A stretch of DNA of 33,893 nucleotides from Nitrosomonadales bacterium. Its GTDB lineage: Bacteria > Pseudomonadota > Gammaproteobacteria > Burkholderiales > Gallionellaceae. This document shows positions 20,603 through 29,957 of this stretch, piece after piece. The DNA is taken from the NCBI GenBank assembly GCA_016218475.1, contig JACREB010000138.1, forward strand, positions 1 to 33,893, in the 5' to 3' direction. Under the pieces are notes generated by a model. That model did no database searches. It was not told the DNA's origin and saw only the letters and a list, made by a program, of their open reading frames with translations. How positions within the stretch are numbered: the stretch's first letter is position 1; the number at the start of each line of letters is the position of its first letter. The translations under genes and the position numbers were made by a program.

Positions 20603-21517
20603 ATGGCGATTCCTGATTTTCAATCGTTGATGTTGCCTTTGTTGAGGATGTTGGCGGGTGGGCGCGAATACTCGGTGCAGGAAACGGTTGATTTGCTTGC
20701 GTTGCAATATCAATTGACTGAAGAAGAAAAAAGCCAATTATTGCCAAGCGGTCGTTCCCCAATTTTCTACAACCGTATTGCTTGGGCAAAGGCTCATTTG
20801 AAAAGGGCAGGACTGATTGAGCGACCGCGAAGAGGCTATTACAAAATTTCCGAAATAGGTGAGAAGGTTCTGGAATCTTCGCCTGCTGTAATCAATTTGA
20901 GGTTTCTGAAACAATTTCCTGAATATGTAGCTATCCGGGAGCGCGAAGAGCCAAGTGGAGAGTCGCAGCAGGATTCAACTATTTTTGCGGATCAACTTGA
21001 AACTCCAGAAGAGTTAATTGAGGATGGTGCGAGGGAGATACGCAGGAATTTGGCTGAAGAAATCTTGCAGCGCATCAAGGGGTGTTCACCCGCATTCTTT
21101 GAACGGCTCGTTGTGGAGTTGCTGGTCAAGATGGGCTACGGCGGCACGCGCCAGGATGCCGGGCGCGCTATCGGGCGCAGTGGCGACGAAGGGATCGACG
21201 GCGTCATTCACGAAGACCGCTTGGGTTTGGATGTAATTTATCTCCAAGCAAAACGTTGGGAAAGCGTAGTGGGGCGCCCGGAAATACAGAAATTCGTCGG
21301 TGCGCTGCAAGGGCAACGCGCCAAGAAAGGTGTGTTCATCACCACCTCCGATTTCACCAAGGAAGCCGTCGAATACGTTCGCAACATCGACAACAAGGTG
21401 GTGCTGATTAACGGCACCTTGCTGGCTAACCTGATGATGGATCACAACGTCGGCGTGTCGCTTGCGGCAACCTACGAAATAAAGAAGATCGATTCGGATT
21501 ATTTTCTGGAAGAGTAA
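20603..21517 (+). CDS. mrr: Mrr-like restriction endonuclease (winged-helix N-terminal + Mrr catalytic domain)
   Basis: C-terminal FFERLVVELLVKMGYGGTRQDAGRAIGRSGDEGIDGVIHEDRLGLDVIYLQAKRWESVVGRPEIQKFVGALQGQRAKKGVFITTSDFTKEA: Mrr_cat D...QAK core. Confidence 0.94.
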   Translation: MAIPDFQSLMLPLLRMLAGGREYSVQETVDLLALQYQLTEEEKSQLLPSGRSPIFYNRIAWAKAHLKRAGLIERPRRGYYKISEIGEKVLESSPAVINLRFLKQFPEYVAIREREEPSGESQQDSTIFADQLETPEELIEDGAREIRRNLAEEILQRIKGCSPAFFERLVVELLVKMGYGGTRQDAGRAIGRSGDEGIDGVIHEDRLGLDVIYLQAKRWESVVGRPEIQKFVGALQGQRAKKGVFITTSDFTKEAVEYVRNIDNKVVLINGTLLANLMMDHNVGVSLAATYEIKKIDSDYFLEE

Positions 21518-21543
21518 ACCAGGTCAATCGAAGGAGCGCAATC

Positions 21544-21924
21544 ATGGGTGTGACTTACGCGGATTTGAAAATTACCAATCTGTTCAGCAAGCAAAGTATC
21601 AATGCGCATGCATTGGTCGATACCGGCGCGACCTTCATGTGCGTGACCGAGGAAATGGCGCTGCAACTGGGCTTCGATACGGCAGAGGTCGCCGGGCATG
21701 TCGTGACGCTGGCAGATGGGCGGCAAATCAGGGTGCCGCGCATTGCCCCGATCGAAATAGAATTTGGCAACCGCTCATATGTCACGGAGGCGCTGGTGTT
21801 GGGCGACGAGCCGCTGATGGGGGTATTGCCGCTGGAGGCGATGGACTTGATGGTTGATCCGTTGCGCCAGCAAGTCATTGTCAACCCGGCCCATCCGAAT
21901 TTTCCGGTGGCATCGGCAAAGTAG
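21544..21924 (+). CDS. Clan AA (retropepsin-like) aspartic protease
   Basis: ALVDTGATFMCVTEEMALQLGF (DTGA active-site motif) ... GVLPLEAMDLMVDPLRQQVIVNPAHP. Confidence 0.88.
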   Translation: MGVTYADLKITNLFSKQSINAHALVDTGATFMCVTEEMALQLGFDTAEVAGHVVTLADGRQIRVPRIAPIEIEFGNRSYVTEALVLGDEPLMGVLPLEAMDLMVDPLRQQVIVNPAHPNFPVASAK

Positions 21925-21941
21925 CAGCGCGCGAATTGAGC

Positions 21942-22358
21942 ATGGCGACAGCATTTACCGGAACCACGGCATTCTTCCGTAATAGATCGGCGACGCATCT
22001 CCCGCTGTGGTGGGTTCTGTTCGCATTTTTGTTGGCACTGATGCCAACCCCGGTTAATGCGGCTGGCGCGGGCGGGATTCCGCTGCAAAGCATCGCGGTG
22101 GCCGAACTCCCCGCCGAGGCGCACGACACATTGCGCGCGATCGAGCAGGGCGGGCCGTTCGCCTATGAGCGCGACGGCACGATGTTCAAGAATTACGAGC
22201 GTGTGTTGCCGCAGCAGGCGCGCGGTTACTATCGCGAATACACGGTGAAAACGCCGGGCGCGCGCAACCGCGGCGCCCGGCGCATCGTATGTGGGAAGTT
22301 GCCAGAATGTTATTACAGCCCCGATCATTACCGGACTTTCAAACGCATCAGAGAATAG
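21942..22358 (+). CDS. Secreted guanyl-specific ribonuclease of the N1/T1 (barnase/RNase Sa) family
   Basis: Signal-peptide-like N-terminus (WWVLFAFLLALMPTPVNAAG) then FAYERDGTMFKNYERVLPQQARGYYREYTVKTPGARNRGARRIVCG...YYSPDHYRTFKRI; ribonuclease core with Glu/Arg/His arrangement. Confidence 0.9.
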   Translation: MATAFTGTTAFFRNRSATHLPLWWVLFAFLLALMPTPVNAAGAGGIPLQSIAVAELPAEAHDTLRAIEQGGPFAYERDGTMFKNYERVLPQQARGYYREYTVKTPGARNRGARRIVCGKLPECYYSPDHYRTFKRIRE

Positions 22359-22360
22359 CC

Positions 22361-22759
22361 ATGAATCCGCTGGCACAACAATTGAACGATGTCGCCGCCG
22401 CTGGCAGTTACACGCTGGCATGCAGCGTGGACGAGTTGCGCGCCGCCGCCAACGGGGCGAATTTCGCGCTGTTCGAGGCTGACCTCAAGGGTGTCAAAGG
22501 CAAGCAGAACCTGCTCAACACGCTGGCGCACGCCGCCGCTTTTCCGGCGGAGTTCGGCGCAAACTGGGATGCGCTGACCGATGACCTGTGCGACCTGTCC
22601 TGGTGCGGCGAGAAGGTCGGCTATGTGCTGTTGTTGCGCAATGCCAGCGACACGCTCGGCCTTTCCGCCAACGACAGGGAAATCGCACAGGACATCCTGG
22701 CAGACACGGTGGTGTACTGGCGGCAGCGCAACAAAGCCTTTTGGATATTCTTCTCCTGA
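22361..22759 (+). CDS. Barstar family ribonuclease inhibitor
   Basis: FALFEADLKGVKGKQNLLNTLAHAAAFPAEFGANWDALTDDLCDLSW; start ATG 22361, 2 nt after the RNase stop. Confidence 0.92.
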   Translation: MNPLAQQLNDVAAAGSYTLACSVDELRAAANGANFALFEADLKGVKGKQNLLNTLAHAAAFPAEFGANWDALTDDLCDLSWCGEKVGYVLLLRNASDTLGLSANDREIAQDILADTVVYWRQRNKAFWIFFS

Positions 22760-22772
22760 CTTCATTTCATTG

Positions 22773-22956
22773 GCGATACTGCGTTGGCTTCTTCGTTCGC
22801 TCCTAGTCGTGTAACGGCGACACGTTACTGGCAAAACCAGCCGATTGCGGGAGCCGTTACTTGGCCGTTCCTCCCGCACCGGAGGGCTACGCCCACACCG
22901 TCTCGGAACGGCACAAGCACTGCCAGCGTCGCTCACTCGTTGCCGCCTTGTCTCGC
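22773..22956. repeat. Repeat family 'D' copy, interrupted by element A
   Basis: Ends gcgatactgcgttg and cgccttgtctcgc match 15850-15935. Confidence 0.55.
22818..22905 (-). repeat. Element A, intergenic copy (88 bp)
   Basis: cgacacgttactggc...cagccgattgcgggag...ctcccgcaccgg...accgtctcg; same arms as 9741-9887 and 32476-32562. Confidence 0.85.
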
Positions 22957-22977
22957 CTTCGAACCGAAGCCAGGAGT

Positions 22978-23430
22978 ATGATGCAACGCTACAAACAGCC
23001 GGTCTCGGTGCTGGTGCTGATCTACACCGACAAGCTGGAGGTACTGTTGCTGGAGCGCACCGACCATCCCGGCTACTGGCAATCCGTCACCGGCAGTTGC
23101 GAAGCGGGAGAAACACCGGTTGAAACGGCGCTACGCGAAGTGCGCGAGGAAACCGGGCTGGACGCGCGCCAATACGCGCTTGCCGACTGGCAGGTGCAAA
23201 ACGTCTATGAGATTTACCCGCAATGGCGGCACCGTTATCCTCCCGGCATCACACACAACACCGAGCACGTGTTCGGCCTGAAACTGCCGCGCCCTGTTGC
23301 TATCCGGATCGCGCCGGGCGAGCATTTGAATTCTCGGTGGCTGGCATGGCAGGATGCCGCAGAAAAAGTTTTTTCACCGAGCAACCGTGCGGCGATAATG
23401 CAATTGCCGCAGCATGTTTTTGCCGGTTAG
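22978..23430 (+). CDS. nudB: NUDIX hydrolase, dihydroneopterin triphosphate diphosphatase-like
   Basis: MMQRYKQPVSVLVLIYTDKLEVLLLERTDHPGYWQSVTGSCEAGETPVETALREVREETGL; the longer ORF start reads through element A/D. Confidence 0.92.
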   Translation: MMQRYKQPVSVLVLIYTDKLEVLLLERTDHPGYWQSVTGSCEAGETPVETALREVREETGLDARQYALADWQVQNVYEIYPQWRHRYPPGITHNTEHVFGLKLPRPVAIRIAPGEHLNSRWLAWQDAAEKVFSPSNRAAIMQLPQHVFAG

Positions 23431-23467
23431 CTGTTCCGCGTGGGCTACAATGAAGGTGACCTCTTAA

Positions 23468-23641
23468 CCGTAGGGTGGGCTATGCCCACCATGCCTGTCC
23501 TGAGCTTGTCGAAGCGGTCGGGCGCAGCCCGACCTTGTATCGTTCCCACGGTCACCGTGGGAACGCCTCTGCGGACGCTCTGCGTCCCGTGCCGCAGGAG
23601 CGGCACAACTGCATTCCCACGCTCCAGCGTGGGAACGATAG
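23468..23641. repeat. Mosaic of at least four short palindromic repeat families upstream of obgE
   Basis: gtagggtgggctatgcccacc; cctgagcttgtcgaagc; gtcgggcgcagcccgac; cgttcccacggtcaccgtgggaacg ... cattcccacgctccagcgtgggaacg. Confidence 0.85.
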
Positions 23642-23645
23642 CTAA

Positions 23646-24752
<1,107 letters not shown>

Positions 24753-24756
24753 CAAC

Positions 24757-25875
24757 ATGAAAACCATATTAACCCAATGCAAACGCATCGTCGTCAAAGT
24801 CGGCAGCAGCCTGGTGACCAACCAGGGCGCGGGACTTGACCTTGGCGCGCTCGGCAACTGGGCACGGCAGATCGCCGCGCTCAACGCGGGAGGCCGCGAG
24901 GTGGTGCTGGTATCCTCCGGCGCGATTGCCGAAGGCATGCAGCGTCTCGGCTGGGAAACCCGTCCCACTTCTATACACGACTTGCAGGCCGCCGCCGCAG
25001 TCGGGCAAATGGGGCTGGTGCAGGCCTATGAAAGCTGCTTCCGCAAGCATGACCTGCATGCGGCGCAAGTGCTGCTGACCCACGCAGACCTGGCCGACCG
25101 CGAACGCTACCTGAACGCGCGCACCACGCTGACTACGCTGCTATCGCTGCGCGTCATCCCGATCATCAACGAAAACGACACGGTCGTCACCGACGAAATA
25201 AAATTCGGCGACAACGACACGCTGGGTGCATTGGTCGCCAACCTGATCGAGGCCGATGTGCTCGTTATCCTCACCGACCAGCGCGGCCTCTACACCGCCG
25301 ACCCGCGCAAAGATCCGAACGCCACGCTGATCGGCGAGGCGCAGGCAGGCGACGCGCAACTGGAAAGCGTGGCCGGCGGCACAGGCAGCCAGATCGGGCG
25401 CGGCGGCATGATCACAAAAATACTCGCGGCGAAACGCGCGGCGCGTAGCGGGGCGCATACCGTCATCGCTTCCGGGCATGAGCGCGATGTGCTGTTGCGC
25501 CTGCTGCAAGGCGAGGCCATCGGCACGCTGCTCACCGCGGCCACTCCCACTTTGGCGGCGCGAAAACAATGGCTCGCGGATCATCTTCAGGTCGCGGGAA
25601 AACTGGTGCTGGATAACGGCGCGATCAAGGCGTTGCGCTCCGAAGGCAAGAGCCTGCTGCCGATAGGCGTCAAAAGCGTGTCCGGGGAATTCGAACGCGG
25701 AGCCGTCGTCGCCTGCATCGGCGAAGACGGCAGCGACATCGCGCACGGCCTGACCAACTACAACGCCGAAGAAGCGCGGCGCATTGTGCGTCACGCCAGC
25801 CAGGAAATCGAGTCCCTGCTAGGATACGGCGGCGACGAAGAAATCATCCACAGGGATAATTTGGTTCTTTTGTGA
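24757..25875 (+). CDS. proB: Glutamate 5-kinase
   Basis: [58 protein letters not shown]-terminal PUA domain. Confidence 0.97.
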   Translation: MKTILTQCKRIVVKVGSSLVTNQGAGLDLGALGNWARQIAALNAGGREVVLVSSGAIAEGMQRLGWETRPTSIHDLQAAAAVGQMGLVQAYESCFRKHDLHAAQVLLTHADLADRERYLNARTTLTTLLSLRVIPIINENDTVVTDEIKFGDNDTLGALVANLIEADVLVILTDQRGLYTADPRKDPNATLIGEAQAGDAQLESVAGGTGSQIGRGGMITKILAAKRAARSGAHTVIASGHERDVLLRLLQGEAIGTLLTAATPTLAARKQWLADHLQVAGKLVLDNGAIKALRSEGKSLLPIGVKSVSGEFERGAVVACIGEDGSDIAHGLTNYNAEEARRIVRHASQEIESLLGYGGDEEIIHRDNLVLL

Positions 25876-26252
25876 AACGGCAGGACTAGCAGATCGTTCC
25901 GCTAAAACAGTTACAAATAAACCGTTCGGACTGACCCTTCGACTACGCTCAGGACTAAAGGCCTTGTCGAAGGCCAGTATTGGCGCGGGACCAGCGGTTC
26001 GACAAGCTCTGATGGAACAACTAACCGCGAACGGTAACGGTTTTGCTGGAGCGCACTGCTAGATTGCGGCGTAGACTGACTTGCGCAGCAAGTTAAGCCG
26101 CACAGCAATGGTCGGAGCCGAAATTCCCCATTTGGTTACGTTCATGAATGCCGGCTTTCGGGCAATAAAATACGGGCCCCAACATTTCGCTGTGTGCCAT
26201 AGGCTCTTGGGGCGGGGAAAATACTGCATGTGTTTGTAAGTTTTCCTCGATC

Positions 26253-27017
26253 TTAGTTTTTGTCCAATTCCTGATTGAAAAAATTGATCAATGTCGCGAT
26301 TTCATCTGGCCTTTGAACGAAGCGAAGGCCAACCCGATGAGTCAACGTGCCGTCTGGGAGGTTTGCCATCGTTGTGTTACGTAATTCAAGATCGGCGACA
26401 ACAGCCTTGCCGTTTGGAACGAAGATGCGACAACCTTTCAGCACTGTCCCCGGGGCGAGTCTGATGTCGCAATCATAAAGCATGCATCCCAAGCCATCGC
26501 GGCTGACGTCGCTAATACGAGATTCAAAAGAAATAACACCACTCGCTTCGGCAATACAACACAGCGAAGATACGGCAGAAACCGGCGCTTCAGTAATGCA
26601 ACGCAACGTCGATATTCCAGAAATCGGTATGCGCGGATGCTCGCGTCGATTGGAGGAGATGAGCGTCTCGGGCATGGCAAACTGAATAGCCGGTTGATTC
26701 TCAAACAGAGTCTCAGTGGGGTTTGAACACCCGAATTCGAGGTGCGCATCCTGATAGTTTGTAGTGAAAGTCAGGGAAGGCAATTTAAGCAGCTTTTTGT
26801 TCAGTAATTTGTTCGCACAATATGAGACGGCAAAGCAACTCTTGTGTGGATCAACAAAAATAATTTTTGATATAAACGTCCAGCTATTTCCGATTTCCAC
26901 ATAAATCGAACAGCGTTCCTTCGCCAGCGCCTGCAGAACACGGCAGATTTCGATGCGGGAACGATATAGTATGTTCTTGGGAGGCTTGGTCTTGTCGTAT
27001 GCGGCAGGAGCGTTCAT
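26253..27017 (-). CDS. PilZ domain protein (YcgR-like c-di-GMP receptor)
   Basis: SSNRREHPRIPISG (RxxxR) and RISDVSRDGLGCML ([DN]xSxxG) PilZ signatures; YcgR-like N-terminal domain. Confidence 0.85.
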   Translation of the reverse strand: MNAPAAYDKTKPPKNILYRSRIEICRVLQALAKERCSIYVEIGNSWTFISKIIFVDPHKSCFAVSYCANKLLNKKLLKLPSLTFTTNYQDAHLEFGCSNPTETLFENQPAIQFAMPETLISSNRREHPRIPISGISTLRCITEAPVSAVSSLCCIAEASGVISFESRISDVSRDGLGCMLYDCDIRLAPGTVLKGCRIFVPNGKAVVADLELRNTTMANLPDGTLTHRVGLRFVQRPDEIATLINFFNQELDKN

Positions 27018-27192
27018 GATTTGTCGTTGTGATGAGCATTTACGCCAACATCGGGGTTTCGATTTGACGATTATATATGTTGGCGTATTCCGTGCATTCT
27101 GACTACGGCATGATCTTTTCTATGTTTGATGCCAATCAGAGAGCCTCACGATAAATTTGTTCTCTGAAATTTATGATAAAAATCAATGATGG

Positions 27193-27327
27193 TAGGGTGG
27201 GCGCGCTTTTGTGCCCACGCGGATACCAAACCGCGTGGGCATAACCAGCGACTTGGCTGTCGTCTTTTGACAGCCTAGTCGAATGGCTAGTGGATATATC
27301 AGACGATAAACCTGTCTGCCTACCCTG
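27193..27327. repeat. gtagggtgggc...-type palindromic repeat, interrupted by element B
   Basis: tagggtgggcgcgcttttgtgcccacgcgg..ccgcgtgggc [B] ...gcctaccct. Confidence 0.65.
27241..27300 (+). repeat. Element B (60 bp), intergenic copy
   Basis: ataaccagcgacttggc-tgtcgtcttttgaca-gcctagtcgaatggctagtggatatatc; arms match 9816-9875. Confidence 0.9.
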
Positions 27328-27417
27328 CGCTATTCTTTGAGAACAAATTTATCCTGCAGAGAGCCTTGTGAGTTCTTGACTTCCGGAGGCTTTTCATTTT
27401 TGAACCATCCGGTTTTT

Positions 27418-28041
27418 CTAAAGTGGCTTTATCTCTGGCTTAGCGCTCAAACCGAGACTTATACGCACAAGCTGCGGAATCCCATGTACGCCGAGCTTGC
27501 TCATCATGCGCGCCTTGTGGACTTCCACAGTGCGTACGCTGATGCCCAGCTCAGCGGCAATATCGCGGTTGTGTTTGCCGCTTACGACAGCTTGCATAAC
27601 TTCTTTTTCTCGCTGGGTCAGATGAGCCATGCGTTCGACAAATTGAGCTTCACGCCGATAAGCATTCTTCCTCTCTTCTTGACGGGACAGCGCCTCTTCT
27701 ATTGAGGCCAGCAGGTGGTTTTCATCCAATGGTTTTTCAATAAAATCAACGGCCTCCGAGCGAAAAGCTGCGCAGGCCGAGGTGACGTCCCCGTGCCCGG
27801 TAATGATTATTACCGGTAGGGTGCTTCCCATTTCGCGCAGCTTTTGCTGCAGGGTCAATCCATCCATTTCATCCATGCGAAGGTCGACGAGCAGGCAGCC
27901 ATACCAATCGTCCCGCCTGGAGGCGAGGAAGCTTTCGGCGCTGGCGAAAATGGCCGTGCGATATCCGTGAAGGCCGAGCAGCAGGCTGAGGGAATCACGC
28001 ACTGAGGGATCATCGTCGACGATGAATACGGTTTTATCCAT
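27418..28041 (-). CDS. FixJ-family response regulator (receiver + LuxR-type HTH)
   Basis: MDKTVFIVDDDPSVRDSLSLLLGLHGY...LLVDLRMDEMDGL...LTQREKEVMQAVVSGKHNRDIAAELGISVRTVEVHKARMMSKLGV. Confidence 0.93.
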   Translation of the reverse strand: MDKTVFIVDDDPSVRDSLSLLLGLHGYRTAIFASAESFLASRRDDWYGCLLVDLRMDEMDGLTLQQKLREMGSTLPVIIITGHGDVTSACAAFRSEAVDFIEKPLDENHLLASIEEALSRQEERKNAYRREAQFVERMAHLTQREKEVMQAVVSGKHNRDIAAELGISVRTVEVHKARMMSKLGVHGIPQLVRISLGLSAKPEIKPL

Positions 28042-29638
28042 GAGTTGGATGGCCGGAAGCAAGGGGGAGATAGAGTTTGAAACAGCCGTGTTGCCCGGCT
28101 TCAGCCACCAGCGCACCACCATGCGCTTCAACGATTGCGCGGCTGATGGCCAAACCCAAGCCGAGGCCTTTAGCCTTGGTCGTAGCGAATGGTTCAAACA
28201 AATTTTTGGCGATTGATTCGGGGATGCCGGGGCCGCTATCCTCTACGGTTATGCACAGTCTGCCGTTTGCCACGCGCTCGCTTCTTACCCATATTTCGCG
28301 CAGCACTTTGGTGTGTTCGGCGACGGACTCCACGGCATTGGCGAGCAGATTGCGTAATACCAAATCAAGTTGCATTCGGTCAGCTACAAGTATCTGGTCA
28401 GGCGCCGCCGTTACGTTCAGAGCGATTCCTGCATCGGTGCATTGGTCGCGAACAGATGTTGCAGCAGATTCAATCAGATCATGCAGCGCAAAGCGTTCCA
28501 TGAGAGTCGAGCCGGAGCGAAAAAAATCCCGCAGGCGAACTACAATCTTCGCAGCCCGGCTTGCCTCATTTGTCATGCGGTTTATGGCCAAACGCAGCGC
28601 TTCGACATCGGCGTTCTGGCTGAGCATTTTTTGGCAAGCTGCGCCATAAGTGCCCAGCGCTGACAGTGGTTGGTTCAGTTCGTGCGCCAACGCCGCAGCC
28701 ATCTCTCCAGCGGCCGATAGCCGTAGCGATTGCTTGAGCATTTCGGCATCGCGACGCTGCGTATCGACGACAACGCCTATAAAGTAACCCACCAGAGCAA
28801 ATACGGTAGCGCGCATCTGCACATCGAACAGTTCTATCAGCACACTATTCCCGAATTGTTCGGCAATGACCATCCCCAGTTGTAACGCTACCGAACAAAG
28901 TATGGCTCCGCATAAACCCTGGCGTGAGGACGCCCAGACTATTGGCAGGAACAGCGTAAAAAAATAACCGAAAGAGGTGGGTTTACTCTCGTTGAATGCT
29001 ATCCATATCAACAGAAAGGTCAGGGCAAGATAACCCAGTGTTTCCACTTTGACGGTTGCAGCATAATACGCGCGTCTTCGTTTTGCATCACGCAAGTGCC
29101 AGAGAAGCGGCAATCCGATGATTATGCCGGAGGCGTCGGACCAGAAGAAATGCAAAACGGCAAATCCCCAGTTTCCCAATCCGCCGAAAGTATTGGCTGC
29201 CGAGTAAACTGTGGCTACCAAGACGCCGTTGAATATGGAACCGAGAGCGATGATAATCACCCAGGCAAACAGGTTCTCACGGTTATTGAACATGCCGCCA
29301 TCCGGGCAAAATCGCAGCAGGATCGATGCAAGCATTAAATAATCGAAGGTCATCAGGATGCAGACCAAAAACTTCGCCGCAAAATTGTCGCTATAGCCAA
29401 AAATCAACAACTCGGCGCTGAGCATGGAAACAAAGACTAGACCCGCTGCCCTCGCACCATTTTGCAGGAAAAGGAACACGATCAACGCCGCCGCCGGATT
29501 CCAGGGCGTAATGTTGACGTTGTGGAATGAGTCGATATTGCTAACCCATTCAGTAAAAACGTAAATCAACAAAAAAGAGATGTAGGTAATTCCTTTTTGC
29601 CACAAAAATTTCCGATTTTGCACTCGACCAACCTCCAT
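28034..29638 (-). CDS. MASE1-domain sensor histidine kinase
   Basis: Multi-TM N-terminal MASE1-like region; AAALAHELNQPLSALGTYGAACQKML H-box; VEDSGPGIPESIAKNLFEPFATTKAKGLGLGLAISRAIVEAHGG; overlaps the RR start by 8 nt. Confidence 0.92.
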   Translation of the reverse strand: MEVGRVQNRKFLWQKGITYISFLLIYVFTEWVSNIDSFHNVNITPWNPAAALIVFLFLQNGARAAGLVFVSMLSAELLIFGYSDNFAAKFLVCILMTFDYLMLASILLRFCPDGGMFNNRENLFAWVIIIALGSIFNGVLVATVYSAANTFGGLGNWGFAVLHFFWSDASGIIIGLPLLWHLRDAKRRRAYYAATVKVETLGYLALTFLLIWIAFNESKPTSFGYFFTLFLPIVWASSRQGLCGAILCSVALQLGMVIAEQFGNSVLIELFDVQMRATVFALVGYFIGVVVDTQRRDAEMLKQSLRLSAAGEMAAALAHELNQPLSALGTYGAACQKMLSQNADVEALRLAINRMTNEASRAAKIVVRLRDFFRSGSTLMERFALHDLIESAATSVRDQCTDAGIALNVTAAPDQILVADRMQLDLVLRNLLANAVESVAEHTKVLREIWVRSERVANGRLCITVEDSGPGIPESIAKNLFEPFATTKAKGLGLGLAISRAIVEAHGGALVAEAGQHGCFKLYLPLASGHPTHG

Positions 29639-29957
29639 TAACTACGCAGCAAATTATCTGCCAAATGACATGATTCTGTCAGCGCAAAAAAGCGATTTTC
29701 CTAGCAAAAGTGTCTCAGGATAGCCTATTCAGGCAATTTCTTAAAAGCGGTAAAGCCTGGCTGTAAGTAAAACCCTTAGTGATGCCCCTAATTATATTTG
29801 CAACATCAATCGGATAGTATTCTTCGCCATTAAAGAAAAGGGTTGGAAAGACAGCCAGATGGACGACTTGGTGCATAATTTTATTTTAATTTGATGCTGC
29901 AAGTATGAAACCTGCTTCTTGGAAGACGAGAAATCGAGAAAACCTCAGGAGAAAAAT

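Larger units (their letters stand above)
27137..27366. mobile_element. MITE-like element: 10-bp direct repeats cagagagcct flanking 15-bp inverted repeats gataaatttgttctc, interior made of nested repeats
   Basis: Direct repeats 27137-27146 / 27357-27366; inverted repeats 27150-27164 / 27339-27353, both perfect. Confidence 0.6.

Noticed and set aside
21555-22421. 288-aa ORF antisense to the protease and RNase genes
   Set aside because: Sense-strand genes have clear motifs (DTGA, RNase core); the antisense product looks like compositional noise.
22861-22977. N-terminal extension of NudB (MAVPPAPEGYAHTVSERHKHCQRRSL...)
   Set aside because: Encoded by repeats A/D; NUDIX homology starts at MMQRYKQPVS, so the extension is likely untranslated.
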